A DNA stretch of 64,000 nt, taken from Fertoeibacter niger. Its GTDB lineage: Bacteria; Pseudomonadota; Alphaproteobacteria; Rhodobacterales; Rhodobacteraceae. Position numbers and translations under genes: made by a program. The number at the start of each line of letters is the position of its first letter. Positions within the stretch are counted from its first letter, which is position 1. The notes under the pieces were generated by a model, which saw only the letters and a program-made list of their open reading frames with translations, was not told the origin of the DNA and ran no database searches. Positions 35,649 to 47,835 of this stretch are shown here, piece by piece. Location of the stretch: contig NZ_WHUT02000002.1 in NCBI RefSeq assembly GCF_009380135.2, positions 62,001-126,000 of the forward strand, written 5' to 3'.

Positions 35649-36575
35649 ATGCCCAACACCATCCTGATCGGTGCCCCGATCGATTCCGGCCAGCGCCGCC
35701 CCGGCTGCCTGATGGGGCCATCCGCCTACCGCGTGGCGGGCATCGCGCAGGCGATCCGCGATCTGGGCCATGGCGTGACCGACTGGGGCGATGTGGCCTT
35801 GGGGGAACTGCCCAAAGGTGAATGCCCCAACCCCGCGGTCCACAGCCTGCGCGAAACGCTGGGCTGGACCGAGGTTCTGGCCGACAAGACCGATGACGCA
35901 TTGTCGCAGGGCGGCTTTCCCATCATCCTTGGGGGCGATCATTCGCTCGCGCTGGGGTCGGTGGCCGGTGCCGCCGCCTATGCCGCGCGGCGCGATGTGC
36001 CGCTGTTCTTGTTGTGGCTGGATGCCCATTCCGATTTCCATACCCCGATGACCACCACCACCGGCAACCTGCATGGCACGCCGGTGGCCTATATCGCGGG
36101 CCGCGACGGGTTTGAGGCCTTTCCGCCCTTTCCCAAGCCCATCCCCGCCGACCGCATCTGCCTTTACGGAATCCGGTCGGTTGACCCTGCCGAACATGCG
36201 GCCTTGCTGGATCATGACATTGCGATCAATGACATGCGGGTGCTGGACGAGCATGGCATCGTGGCCCCCCTGCGCGCATTCCTGAACAAAGTGCGCGATA
36301 TGGGCGGCATGCTGCATGTGTCGCTGGACGTGGATTTCCTTGACCCCTCCATCGCGCCTGCGGTGGGCACCACCGTGCCCGGCGGCACCACCTTCCGCGA
36401 GGCGCATCTGGTGATGGAACTGCTGCACGAATCCAGTCTGGTCACATCGCTGGATCTGGTGGAACTGAATCCGTTCCTGGATGAGCGCGGCCGCACCGCC
36501 CGGCTGATGGTCGATCTGGTGGCCAGCCTGATGGGCCGCAAGGTGTTTGACCGCCCGACCCGCAGCTTTGCCTGA
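35649..36575 (+). CDS. rocF: Arginase
   Basis: Binuclear manganese enzyme hydrolysing arginine to ornithine and urea; 308 residues. Metal motifs are all present: GGDHSLALGSV, WLDAHSDFHTP and SLDVDFLDPSIAP. GNLHGTPVA is also conserved. AAAGGAG lies seven bases before the start. It is followed after 21 bases by ornithine cyclodeaminase, giving a two-step arginine to proline route. Confidence 0.95.
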   Translation: MPNTILIGAPIDSGQRRPGCLMGPSAYRVAGIAQAIRDLGHGVTDWGDVALGELPKGECPNPAVHSLRETLGWTEVLADKTDDALSQGGFPIILGGDHSLALGSVAGAAAYAARRDVPLFLLWLDAHSDFHTPMTTTTGNLHGTPVAYIAGRDGFEAFPPFPKPIPADRICLYGIRSVDPAEHAALLDHDIAINDMRVLDEHGIVAPLRAFLNKVRDMGGMLHVSLDVDFLDPSIAPAVGTTVPGGTTFREAHLVMELLHESSLVTSLDLVELNPFLDERGRTARLMVDLVASLMGRKVFDRPTRSFA

Positions 36576-36596
36576 CCCTGAACCCCGGGAGATCCC

Positions 36597-37640
36597 ATGA
36601 CCGCGCCCTCACATCACGCCTATGTGCCTTTTGTCAGCGTTCACAACATGATGCGGCTGGTTCTGCATGTGGGGATCGAACGGGTGCTGGTTGATCTGGC
36701 GGCCGAGATTGCCGCCGATTTCCTGCGCTGGCCCGCGTTTGACAAGACGCCGCGCGTGGCCAGCCATTCCGACGTGGGGGTGATCGAACTGATGCCCACC
36801 TCGGACGGGCAGACCTACGGCTTCAAATATGTGAACGGCCACCCCAGCAACATGAAGCAGGGCTTGCAGACCGTCACCGCCTTTGGCCTGCTGGCCGATG
36901 TGGCCACCGGCTACCCGCTGCTCTTGTCGGAAATGACCATCCTGACCGCGCTGCGCACCGCTGCCACCAGTGCCATGGCGGCCAAATGGCTGGCACCGGC
37001 AGGGGCCACCACCATGGCGCTGATCGGCAACGGCGCGCAGGCCGAATTTCAGGCGCTGGCCTTCAAGGCGATCTGCGGGGTAGCGCAAGTGCGCCTTTAC
37101 GACATCGACCCTGCGGCCACGCGGAAATGTGCAGCGAACCTGCGGGGTTACGGGCTGGGCGTGGTGTCATGCGCCACAGCGGAAGAGGCCCTGCTGGGAG
37201 CCCAGATCATCACCACCGTCACCGCCGACAAGCAATATGCCACGATCCTGACCGACAACATGGTTGGCCCCGGGGTGCATATCAACGGCGTGGGCGGCGA
37301 CTGTCCCGGCAAGACAGAATTGCACCGCGACATCCTGCTGCGGTCGGCGATCTTTGTGGAATACCCGCCCCAGACGCGGATCGAGGGCGAGATCCAGCAG
37401 CTTGATGCGGATCACCCGGTGACGGAACTGTGGCAGGTGATGGCCGGGCAGGCCCCGGGCCGCACGGATGCGCGCCAGATCACCCTGTTCGACAGCGTGG
37501 GTTTCGCCATCGAAGATTTCAGCGCGCTGCGCTATGTGCTGGGCAAGCTGCGCGACACCGGGTTCTGCGAGCAACTGGACATGATCGCCGACCCGGACGA
37601 CCCGCGTGATTTGTTCGGCATGCTGCTGCGGGCGGCATAG
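36597..37640 (+). CDS. ocd: Ornithine cyclodeaminase
   Basis: NAD-dependent enzyme converting ornithine to proline and ammonia; 347 residues of the mu-crystallin family. Visible parts are the substrate-binding KYVNGHPSNMKQGLQTVTAFG, the Rossmann motif MALIGNGAQAEFQALAFK, and GVHINGVGGDCPGKTELH. Cotranscribed with arginase. A weak CGCCC-TGC-GGGCG hairpin lies between its stop and the convergent usg gene. Confidence 0.94.
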   Translation: MTAPSHHAYVPFVSVHNMMRLVLHVGIERVLVDLAAEIAADFLRWPAFDKTPRVASHSDVGVIELMPTSDGQTYGFKYVNGHPSNMKQGLQTVTAFGLLADVATGYPLLLSEMTILTALRTAATSAMAAKWLAPAGATTMALIGNGAQAEFQALAFKAICGVAQVRLYDIDPAATRKCAANLRGYGLGVVSCATAEEALLGAQIITTVTADKQYATILTDNMVGPGVHINGVGGDCPGKTELHRDILLRSAIFVEYPPQTRIEGEIQQLDADHPVTELWQVMAGQAPGRTDARQITLFDSVGFAIEDFSALRYVLGKLRDTGFCEQLDMIADPDDPRDLFGMLLRAA

Positions 37641-37669
37641 GCCGCTTCTCCGCCCTGCGGGCGACGGCG

Positions 37670-37933
37670 CTAGTGCAGCCGGAACTCGCCCACCACATTG
37701 CGCCACTCGCCCGGGCTGATCAGCTTGCGGTGGGTGAAGCGCACCGAATGCAGCGGGCCTTCCAGCTTTTCCTGCCAGAATTCGATGAACTTGAACAGTT
37801 GCGGGTAATCGGGGGCCAGATCGTAATCCTGCCAGATGAAGCTGTTCAGCACATGGCGGTAATCTGGCATGCGATAGTAGAATTCCGCCGTGGTCAGCCC
37901 GTAACCCTGCAACATCCGTTCCGTTTCACGCAT
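37670..37933 (-). CDS. usg: Usg family protein
   Basis: An 87-residue, Tyr/Phe-rich protein of the alphaproteobacterial Usg family, whose function is unknown. Recognisable stretches are TTAEFYYRMPDYRHVLNSFIWQ and LFKFIEFWQEKLEGPLHSV. It stands alone, converging on ocd and divergent from gyrA. The 208 bases upstream are AT-rich and contain GATTC-N7-GAATC, but no clear promoter could be named. Confidence 0.85.
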   Translation of the reverse strand: MRETERMLQGYGLTTAEFYYRMPDYRHVLNSFIWQDYDLAPDYPQLFKFIEFWQEKLEGPLHSVRFTHRKLISPGEWRNVVGEFRLH

Positions 37934-38141
37934 TTGCCATACCTCTGTGGTTTCTTCTTTTCATTGATGATGCGCGATTCGCTTTAAGAATCAACGAAAA
38001 CAATGTGTTGTCACTCGCAAGGCCTGGCTGCGAACAGCGGCCGGCAGCCCATTGGCGCGCCCTGCCATTGCACCCCGGATGACCGATGGTCTATAGTCCG
38101 CCCCAGCATATGCCTCAGCCGACCGAGAGAGAGCGCCACCT

Positions 38142-40858
<2,717 letters not shown>

Positions 40859-40862
<4 letters not shown>

Positions 40863-41200
40863 GCCTGCCGGGGCTAGCGGTGGCGCTAGATGATCTGGCG
40901 GCGCGTGGGGAAACAATGACCTACGGGGCATTGGCCCTCGCGCTGGCGGTGCCGGGGCCGGGCAGCATCGCCCGGCTGACAGCGGCGCTGGAGGATTTGA
41001 TGGCCGAGGATGCCGCCGCTGGCCGCCCCTTCCGCGCTGCCCTTTGCGCCGGGCGGCTGGCGGGCGGGTTGCCCGCGCCGGGGTTCTTTGCCGCCGCGCG
41101 CGCCCTTGGCCGCTATGCCGGGCCGGATCAGGGCCCCGAGGCTGCGGCCTTTGCACATGCAGAACGCGCAGCCCTTTTCAACAGCGGCCCAACGGGTTAA
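40859..41200 (+). CDS. Conserved hypothetical protein behind gyrA
   Basis: A 113-residue Ala-rich protein beginning with a GTG that overlaps the gyrA stop (GTGA), so it is coupled to gyrA and followed nine bases later by trmFO. The segment [21 protein letters not shown] resembles the start of a small winged-helix or alkyltransferase-like DNA-binding fold, but this is weak. No catalytic motif, signal peptide or membrane span is seen. Function unknown. Confidence 0.65.
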
Positions 41201-41209
41201 ATCCTGCCG

Positions 41210-42544
41210 ATGGAAAAAACTTTGCATATCGTCGGCGGCGGCATGGCCGGGGCAGAGGCCGCATGGCAGGCGGCCAACATGGGTGTGCACGTGGTGATCC
41301 ACGAAATGCGCCCCAAGGTCGGCACCTTCGCGCATCGCACTGGGCATCTGGCGGAAATGGTCTGCTCCAATTCCTTCCGCTCGGATGATGACCAGCAGAA
41401 TGCCGTGGGCCTGTTGCATTGGGAAATGCGCGCAGCGGGTGGCATCATCATGGCGGCGGCGCATGCGCACCGCCTGCCTGCCGGTGGCGCGCTGGCGGTG
41501 GACCGTGACCCTTTCGCGGCATGGGTGACGGAAAAGCTTTTGGCGCACCCGCTGATTTCTGTCAGCTACGAGGAAATCACCGCCCTGCCCGATGATGGCC
41601 ACTGGATCATCGCCACCGGCCCGCTGACATCGGGCGCGCTGGCCGAGGCGATCAGGGCCGAAACCGGCGCGGATGCGCTGGCGTTCTTCGATGCCATTGC
41701 GCCCATTGTCTATGCCGAGAGTATAGACATGTCGGTGGCCTGGATGCAGTCGCGCTATGACAAGGGCGAGACTACAGCCGAACAGACAGCCTATATGAAC
41801 TGCCCGATGACCAGGGACCAGTATGAGGCCTTTATCGACGCGCTGCTGGCGGCCGAGAAGACCGAGTTCAAGGAAGGCGAGACGGCGGGCTATTTCGACG
41901 GCTGCCTGCCCATCGAGGTGATGGCCGAACGCGGCCGCGAAACGCTGCGCTTTGGCCCGATGAAACCGGTGGGCCTGACCAATGCGCATGACCCGCAGGT
42001 CAAGGCCTATGCCGTGGTGCAACTGCGCCGTGACAACAAGCTGGGCACGCTTTACAACATGGTGGGTTTCCAGACCAAGATGAAATATGGCGCGCAAACC
42101 GCTGTTTTCAAACTGATCCCGGGGTTGGAGAATGCCAGTTTCGCGCGGCTGGGCGGCATTCACCGCAATACCTTCCTGAACTCGCCCACATTGCTGGATG
42201 ACCGGATGCGCCTGCGCAGCCGCCCGCATATCCGCTTTGCCGGTCAGGTCACGGGGGTGGAGGGGTATGTCGAATCCGCTGCCATGGGGTTGCTGGCCGG
42301 GCGGATGGCTGCGGCAGAGATTCTGGGCCGCGATCTGGCGCCACCGCCGCCGGAAACCGCCACCGGCGCGCTGATCACCCATATCACCGGCGGGGCCGAT
42401 GCAAAGACCTTCCAGCCGATGAACGTGAATTTCGGTCTTTTCCCCCCCATCGACGCGAAAGGCGGGCGGCGCGGGCGCAAGGACCGCTACAAGGCCTATA
42501 CCGACCGCGCGAAGGAGGCGTTCACAGGCTGGCTGAATGGCTGA
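41210..42544 (+). CDS. trmFO: Folate/FAD-dependent tRNA m5U54 methyltransferase TrmFO
   Basis: Methylates U54 in the T-loop of tRNAs using methylenetetrahydrofolate and FADH2; 444 residues. Shows the FAD motif [20 protein letters not shown], the [12 protein letters not shown] segment, and the catalytic Cys in [15 protein letters not shown]. The C-terminal [21 protein letters not shown] completes the flavin fold. Ends with an eight-base overlap (ATGGCTGA) with gluQ, so two tRNA-modification genes are coupled. Confidence 0.96.
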   Translation: MEKTLHIVGGGMAGAEAAWQAANMGVHVVIHEMRPKVGTFAHRTGHLAEMVCSNSFRSDDDQQNAVGLLHWEMRAAGGIIMAAAHAHRLPAGGALAVDRDPFAAWVTEKLLAHPLISVSYEEITALPDDGHWIIATGPLTSGALAEAIRAETGADALAFFDAIAPIVYAESIDMSVAWMQSRYDKGETTAEQTAYMNCPMTRDQYEAFIDALLAAEKTEFKEGETAGYFDGCLPIEVMAERGRETLRFGPMKPVGLTNAHDPQVKAYAVVQLRRDNKLGTLYNMVGFQTKMKYGAQTAVFKLIPGLENASFARLGGIHRNTFLNSPTLLDDRMRLRSRPHIRFAGQVTGVEGYVESAAMGLLAGRMAAAEILGRDLAPPPPETATGALITHITGGADAKTFQPMNVNFGLFPPIDAKGGRRGRKDRYKAYTDRAKEAFTGWLNG

Positions 42545-43385
42545 TTATGTGACCCGCTTTGCACCCTCGCCCACCGGGCCGCTGCATCTGGGGCATGCGT
42601 TTTCGGCCCTGACGGCATGGGACCGGGCACAGGCGATGGGCGGCACCGCGCTGCTGCGCATCGAGGATATCGACCGCAGCCGCGCCCGCCCGGAATGGGA
42701 GGTGCAGATTTACGACGATTTGCGCTGGCTGGGGCTGGACTGGCCCGAACCCGTGATGCGCCAGTCGGAACGCGGCGCGGCCTATCAGGCGGCGCTGGAC
42801 CGGCTGGCCGACATGGGGCTGATCTATCCCTGCCGCTGCACCCGCAGCGACATCCGCGCGGCGCTGTCGGCCCCGCAGGAGGGGGTGATTCCCATGGGGC
42901 CGGACGGGCTGATCTATCCCGGCATCTGCCGGGGGCGCGGGCTGGATGATGCGGGGCCCGACGATGCGCTGCGGCTGGACATGGCGGCGGCGATGCGGGT
43001 GGCAGGCACTGTGCGCTTTGCCGAAACCGGGCCACTGCATGCCGGGCACTATGCCTTTGACGAGGGTTTCATGGTGGAACATGTAGGCGATGTGGTGCTG
43101 TCGCGCCGGGGGGTTGGCGTGGCCTATCATCTGGCTGTGGTGGTGGATGATGCCCAACAGGGCGTAACCGAAGCCGTGCGTGGTGCCGATCTGTTCGAGG
43201 CGGCGGCGGTGCATGCCCTGCTGCAACGGCTGCTGGATCTGCCGCGCACGGATTGGCACCACCATGCGCTGATCCGCGACACCGCCGGCAAGCGGCTGGC
43301 CAAGCGCGACGATGCCCGCGCGCTGGCGCAGTTCCGCGCCGAAGGGCTGGGCCCGCAGGACATCCGCCGCATGGTGGGGCTGTAG
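42537..43385 (+). CDS. gluQ: Glutamyl-Q tRNA(Asp) synthetase
   Basis: A truncated glutamyl-tRNA synthetase paralogue that attaches glutamate to queuosine in tRNA(Asp). At 282 residues it lacks the anticodon-binding domain. The class I signature [15 protein letters not shown] and the KMSKS equivalent [10 protein letters not shown] are present. A CxC...Y...C zinc site is seen in YPCRCTRSD...YPGICRG. It overlaps trmFO by eight bases and stops three bases before the convergent MoxJ-like gene. Confidence 0.95.
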   Translation: MADYVTRFAPSPTGPLHLGHAFSALTAWDRAQAMGGTALLRIEDIDRSRARPEWEVQIYDDLRWLGLDWPEPVMRQSERGAAYQAALDRLADMGLIYPCRCTRSDIRAALSAPQEGVIPMGPDGLIYPGICRGRGLDDAGPDDALRLDMAAAMRVAGTVRFAETGPLHAGHYAFDEGFMVEHVGDVVLSRRGVGVAYHLAVVVDDAQQGVTEAVRGADLFEAAAVHALLQRLLDLPRTDWHHHALIRDTAGKRLAKRDDARALAQFRAEGLGPQDIRRMVGL

Positions 43386-43388
43386 CCG

Positions 43389-44324
43389 CTACCTGTCGGG
43401 CGGGGTGAAGGTCAGCCCGTAACCGGCATAAAGTGCGGCCATGCGGCCATCGGCCAGCGCCGCCGTCACCGCATCATCCACCGCGTAGGCCAGATCGCGG
43501 TGGCTGTGATGCACGGCCAGCCCCACTGTCCAAGCCCCCAGCGCAAAGCCGGGCAGCGGCGGCTGGTGAACGGCCACGCCATCCGCAGCACCAAATTGCA
43601 ACTGCGCGCGCGGGCCCATGGCGGCCATCACCTCGCCCGCCGCCAGCGCCGCCATCGCGGCGGCCATGGTGGGATAGCGGCGGATGTTGGGGCCGATCTG
43701 CCCGCCGGGAAAGGCCGTCAGGTAAAAATCGGCGATTGAATCATTTTCCACCGCCACCGTGTCATAGCGGAAAAACGCGGGCACCGGGCCGCCCTCGTGC
43801 CGGGGCGCATCGCTGACCACCGCATCGGGATAGGCGGCAAGGGAATAGGCAATCGCGATTTCCTCCTTGCCATATTGGCCAGTGAACACGACCTGTTCCA
43901 CCAGACAGGTGAAGGTGCTGTTGTAGGGCACGCGCAGCATCACATTCGCGACCGGGTCGCGCAGCACCGAGCCGCGCCACACATAGGTCATCAGATCGGC
44001 CTGAAGGTTCTCGCCCGCCTGCACAAAGCGGAACTCGGGCTCCACCCCCAAGGCATCGGCGATGAAACGCCCCACGCCCACATCAATGCCCATCGGCTGA
44101 CCGTCCTGCACAAAGGAATAGGGCGGAAATTCCTCATAGACCGCAAAGCTGATGCTGCCGCGTTCCTCGATCTCTTCCATGGTCTGCCCGACGAATTCGC
44201 GCGGCGTGTTCTGCGGGCGCTGGCCCGGCACCACATCTTCGCAACGGGCAAGGGCGGGCGCCGCAACGGCCCCCGCCAGCAACAGGGCACACAGGCCCCC
44301 GGCCAATCCGCGCCTGCGCATCAC
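43389..44324 (-). CDS. Quinoprotein dehydrogenase-associated periplasmic binding protein (MoxJ-like)
   Basis: A 311-residue exported protein with an N-terminal signal peptide (RRRGLAGGLCALLLAGAV...ALA) and a bacterial solute-binding fold of the type encoded beside PQQ alcohol dehydrogenases (MoxJ/XoxJ family). Typical stretches are GSISFAVYEEFPPYSFVQDG and LRVPYNSTFTCLVEQVVFTG. In that family the protein is thought to help mature or activate the dehydrogenase. It overlaps the cytochrome gene by four bases (ATGA) and has no transporter partner of its own. Confidence 0.85.
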   Translation of the reverse strand: MMRRRGLAGGLCALLLAGAVAAPALARCEDVVPGQRPQNTPREFVGQTMEEIEERGSISFAVYEEFPPYSFVQDGQPMGIDVGVGRFIADALGVEPEFRFVQAGENLQADLMTYVWRGSVLRDPVANVMLRVPYNSTFTCLVEQVVFTGQYGKEEIAIAYSLAAYPDAVVSDAPRHEGGPVPAFFRYDTVAVENDSIADFYLTAFPGGQIGPNIRRYPTMAAAMAALAAGEVMAAMGPRAQLQFGAADGVAVHQPPLPGFALGAWTVGLAVHHSHRDLAYAVDDAVTAALADGRMAALYAGYGLTFTPPDR

Positions 44325-44995
44325 TGGGTCGCCGACAGACCGATGGTCAGCGTGTCAGACGCCGACCTTGCCCCCTCGGGCGAGCCGTCCAGCGCCAGCG
44401 CGGCGCGGTAGGGTGCTGAATCGGCCACCGGCGCACCCGATGCGGTTTTCACCTCAACCGCAATCGCCTCCAGCTCGGCCTTCAGCGCTGCCGCATTCGC
44501 TGCGCCCGCCGCCAGTTCGTCGCGGATCGCATGCAGCCGGTCCGAATGGGCATCCAGCGCGCCATCCTCGGGCCGGGTTTCGATATAGGTGCGGATCGCC
44601 CAGGCGGCCTTTTGGCCCAGCACCTCGCCAAAGGCGGGCATCTTGGTGGTGCCATCCTGCGTATAGCCGTGGATGAAGCGTTCGGCATACCATTCGTCGC
44701 CATATTCCGCCGCCTCAAGAAAACGCAGGTCGGGGGCCAGCCCGCCCGACACCACGCCAAGCCCGTGGCAGCGCGCGCAATTCTGGTTATAGCCGCTGTC
44801 ACCGATGGTCACGGCGGCCCACCAGACCTCCGGCCCCGCCGTTTCGGCGCGGTAGGGGTTTTCGATCAGCCATTCCTCGCCCAGTTCGGGCAGGCTGTCG
44901 GTGTTCACCGGCTGCGGGTTCACATCGCCATGGGCATGCACGAGGCCTGCGGCAAGCAACAGGGCAGCGGCGGCAAGCGGGGCTTTGGGGGTCAT
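44321..44995 (-). CDS. Cytochrome c-550, PedF-like
   Basis: Periplasmic monoheme cytochrome c of about 224 residues, probably the electron acceptor of the nearby quinoprotein alcohol dehydrogenase. The heme site is NCARCHGLGVV, with an axial Met likely in TKMPAFGEVLGQ. A signal peptide ends near VHAHG. An AGGAG touches the first in-frame ATG but lies six bases before the second, so the start at 44995 (MTPKAP) is preferred over 45001. The C-terminal Ala/Glu-rich helix is unusual for small cytochromes but fits the PedF family. Confidence 0.87.
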   Translation of the reverse strand: MTPKAPLAAAALLLAAGLVHAHGDVNPQPVNTDSLPELGEEWLIENPYRAETAGPEVWWAAVTIGDSGYNQNCARCHGLGVVSGGLAPDLRFLEAAEYGDEWYAERFIHGYTQDGTTKMPAFGEVLGQKAAWAIRTYIETRPEDGALDAHSDRLHAIRDELAAGAANAAALKAELEAIAVEVKTASGAPVADSAPYRAALALDGSPEGARSASDTLTIGLSATQ

Positions 44996-45145
44996 CGGCA
45001 TCTCCTCATCTTCTGCAACCCTGCTAATCAGGCCCGCCGGTGGCCGGTATTAGACCTTCGTGGCAAAACCGGCCCCCTTGCCACCAAGGTCGTATTGGCC
45101 TGCGTGACCACCGCGGGCCAACGTTCCGGCGAGGGAGGACCACAT

Positions 45146-46357
45146 ATGCACCGCATGACCCGAAAGGCGCTGGCGCTGTGCGCGCTGGCCCTGCCCAGCA
45201 GCCTTTTGCCCGCCACGACCGCTCAGGCCCAGACGGCGCCGGCCCAGATCGAGGTGCCCATAACCTATCTGCGGCAAGAGGTGGAATTGCCCCCCACCCT
45301 GTCAAACCTTGATCCGGTGCCCGAGGATCTGGGCATCGTGGGGGCCGAGGTGGCCCTGGCGGACAATGCCACCACCGGCGGCTTTCTGGGGCACGATTAC
45401 ACGCTGGATATCGTGTCGGTCGCCCCGGGCGATGATCTGCTGGCCGCTGCCGGGGCCGCACTGGCGGCATCAGGGCTGCTGCTGGTCGAGGCCGGGGCGC
45501 CCGACCTTTTGCGCATCGCCGACCTGCCCGCCGCTGCCGACGCGCTGATCTTCAACGTAGCCGCGGGCGACCGTGCCCTGCGCGATGCCGATTGCCGGGC
45601 CAATCTGCTGCACACCCTGCCCGAAGATGCGATGCGCACCGATGCGCTGATGCAGGTGCTGCAAGCCAAACGCTTTGCCGATCTGGTGATGATCACCGGC
45701 CCGCAGCCCGGTGATGCCAGCTATGCCGAGGCTTTGCGCCGGTCGGCCACCAAATTCGGGCTGACGATCCTTGCCGAAAAGCCCTGGACCTTCGACACCG
45801 ACCTGCGCCGTGCCGCCCCCGCCGAAGTGCCGCTGTTCACGCAGGATTTCCCCGACCACCACATCCTGCTGATCGCGGACGAGGCCGATGATTTCGGCCG
45901 CTATGTCGAGCACAACACCTGGCTGCCCCGCCCCATCGCGGGCTCCGAAGGGCTGGAGGGGCTGGGCTGGGCGCCCGTGGTGGAACAATGGGGCGCGGTG
46001 CAGTTGCAGAACCGTTTTGAAAAACAGGCCGGGCGCGACATGGCCAGCCGCGATTACGCCGCCTGGGCAGCCGTCCGCGCGATCGGCGAGGCGGTGACGC
46101 GCACCAACGCCGCCGATCCCGCCGCCTTGCGCGCCTACATGCTGTCGGATGCCTTTGCGCTGGATGGGTTCAAGGGCCGCCCGCTGACCTTCCGCACCTG
46201 GAACGGGCAGTTGCGCCAGCCGATCCCGGTGGTGAACGCCCGCGCGCTGGTGCAACTGGCCCCGGTCGAGGGGTTCCTGCACCAGTCCAACGAACTTGAC
46301 AGTCTGGGCGTGGATGCGCCCGAAAGCACCTGCACCGCCTTCGGAGGAACGCCATGA
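45146..46357 (+). CDS. ABC transporter substrate-binding protein, PQQ alcohol dehydrogenase system
   Basis: A 403-residue exported protein starting at MHRMTRKALAL after GGGAGG, with a signal peptide cleaved near TAQA. It is a periplasmic binding fold of the branched-chain amino acid type (IEVPITYLRQEVELPP, DHHILLIADEADDFGRYVEHNTW). It matches the binding-protein family found with PQQ alcohol dehydrogenase ABC systems (PedA/LutA-like operons). Its stop overlaps the propeller gene (ATGA). The ligand is unknown; lanthanide complex, PQQ and alcohol are candidates by context. Confidence 0.85.
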   Translation: MHRMTRKALALCALALPSSLLPATTAQAQTAPAQIEVPITYLRQEVELPPTLSNLDPVPEDLGIVGAEVALADNATTGGFLGHDYTLDIVSVAPGDDLLAAAGAALAASGLLLVEAGAPDLLRIADLPAAADALIFNVAAGDRALRDADCRANLLHTLPEDAMRTDALMQVLQAKRFADLVMITGPQPGDASYAEALRRSATKFGLTILAEKPWTFDTDLRRAAPAEVPLFTQDFPDHHILLIADEADDFGRYVEHNTWLPRPIAGSEGLEGLGWAPVVEQWGAVQLQNRFEKQAGRDMASRDYAAWAAVRAIGEAVTRTNAADPAALRAYMLSDAFALDGFKGRPLTFRTWNGQLRQPIPVVNARALVQLAPVEGFLHQSNELDSLGVDAPESTCTAFGGTP

Positions 46358-47355
46358 CCCGCGCCAGAAACCACGCCCGCAACCGCCTTGCCGCCCTGTT
46401 GCTGACCGCCGCCCTGCCCTTTGCCGCAGGCGCCGGATTTGCCGGGGAAATCTGGATCACCAATGAAAAGGACGACACGATTTCGGTGATCGACGCCGAC
46501 ACGCTGGAGGTGACGCGCACCATTCCGACGGGTGAGCGCCCGCGCGGCATCGTCTTTGCGCATGATTATTCGGTGGTCTACATCTGCGCCTCCGACAGTG
46601 ACACCGTGCAGGTGATGGACCCGGCCACCGGTGCGGTGCTGCACGAACTGCCCTCGGGCGAAGACCCCGAACAATTCGCATTGGCCCCCGATGGCCGCCA
46701 CCTCTACATCGCCAACGAGGATGACGCGGTGACAACCGTGGTGGATACCCAGACCCGCGCTGTGGTGGCGCAGATCAACGTGGGGATCGAGCCCGAGGGC
46801 ATGGCGGTGTCGCCCGATGGCCGCGTGGCGATCACAACTTCCGAAACCACCAACATGGCCCATTGGATCGACACGGCCACGCAGAAGCTTTTCGCCAACA
46901 CGCTGGTTGACAGCCGGCCCCGCCATGCCGAATTCACCGCCGATGGCGCGGAAATGTGGGTCAGCTCCGAAATCGGCGGCACGGTGACGGTGTTCAACGC
47001 CGCCGACCAGACCGAAAAGGGCAAGATAAGGTTTGCGATCACCGGGGTGAACGCCGATCTGGTGCAGCCCGTGGGGTTCAAGTTCACACCCGATGGCAAG
47101 ACCGTGTTCGTGGCGCTTGGCCCGTCAAACCATGTGGCCGTGGTCAATGCCGAAACCCTGGCGGTGGAAGAGTATGTCCTCGTCGGCCGCCGGGTCTGGC
47201 ACATGGCGTTTTCGCCCGACAACACCCGGCTTTTCACCACCAACGGCGTGTCGGGCGACGTGACCGTGATCGACGTGGCCAGCCGCGAGGCGCTGAAATC
47301 CATCAAGGTGGGCCGCTTTCCCTGGGGGGCCGCAATGCGCCCCACCAAGGGCTGA
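46354..47355 (+). CDS. YVTN beta-propeller protein, PQQ-dependent catabolism-associated
   Basis: A 333-residue exported seven-bladed propeller. After a signal peptide, repeated blades of about 42 residues carry the YVTN-type pattern (EIWITNEKDDTISVIDADT, VVYICASDSDTVQVMDPAT, HLYIANEDDAVTTVVDTQT, TVFVALGPSNHVAVVNAET, RLFTTNGVSGDVTVIDVAS). Such proteins accompany PQQ alcohol dehydrogenases and Lut/Ped transporter operons, but their role is not fixed. It is coupled to the binding-protein gene. Confidence 0.87.
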   Translation: MTRARNHARNRLAALLLTAALPFAAGAGFAGEIWITNEKDDTISVIDADTLEVTRTIPTGERPRGIVFAHDYSVVYICASDSDTVQVMDPATGAVLHELPSGEDPEQFALAPDGRHLYIANEDDAVTTVVDTQTRAVVAQINVGIEPEGMAVSPDGRVAITTSETTNMAHWIDTATQKLFANTLVDSRPRHAEFTADGAEMWVSSEIGGTVTVFNAADQTEKGKIRFAITGVNADLVQPVGFKFTPDGKTVFVALGPSNHVAVVNAETLAVEEYVLVGRRVWHMAFSPDNTRLFTTNGVSGDVTVIDVASREALKSIKVGRFPWGAAMRPTKG

Positions 47356-47376
47356 TTTTCATAACCGGAGAGAGAG

Positions 47377-47835
47377 ATGATGAACCGCATGACCCTGCTG
47401 GCCGCGCTGCTGGCCACCGCCCTGCCCGCCGCCGCATTCGCACAAGAGGCCGAGGAAGAGGAAAACGAGCTTGGCCTCGCTGGGCTCTTGTCCTCCAACA
47501 ACCGGGAAGACATGCCGGGGCTGACGCTGTCGGCGGGCCAGCCCATCGCGGCAGGCCCGATCACCCTGAAATCCGGCAAATACTACACGCTGGAAATCAC
47601 CGCCGATGGCAGTCAGGAACTGGCGCTGTCTGGCCCCGAATTCTTCCGCGCGATCTGGTTGAACGAGATCGTCATCGAAGGCATCGAGATCAGGCCCATG
47701 GCCATCGACAGCCTGGAATTCGACGAGGCGGGCGAGGCGGAAGTGTCGTTCGTCGCGGTAAAGCCGGGCAGCTATTACCTTATGATCCCCGGCACCACGG
47801 GCGACAGTCAGCGCGTGGCGATCACCATCGAATGA
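47377..47835 (+). CDS. Small exported acidic protein in PQQ-associated operon, unknown function
   Basis: A 152-residue protein with a signal peptide (MNRMTLLAALLATALPAAAFA). An acidic patch, QEAEEEENELG, follows at the mature N-terminus. The rest is beta-rich: ITLKSGKYYTLEITADGSQELALSG, then EVSFVAVKPGSYYLMIPG. The pattern suggests a small beta-sandwich, perhaps cupredoxin-like but without a recognisable copper site. It lies 21 bases after the propeller gene, and its stop overlaps the ATPase start. A periplasmic metal-handling role is only a guess. Confidence 0.75.
   Translation: MMNRMTLLAALLATALPAAAFAQEAEEEENELGLAGLLSSNNREDMPGLTLSAGQPIAAGPITLKSGKYYTLEITADGSQELALSGPEFFRAIWLNEIVIEGIEIRPMAIDSLEFDEAGEAEVSFVAVKPGSYYLMIPGTTGDSQRVAITIE

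Noticed and set aside
37641-37669. Hairpin CGCCC-TGC-GGGCG as a terminator between ocd and usg.
   Set aside because: A stem of only five pairs and no T-tract in either direction; mentioned only as weak.
37953-37993. TTGAT and ATCAA arms upstream of usg as an FNR site.
   Set aside because: The arms are about 21 bases apart, whereas FNR needs four.
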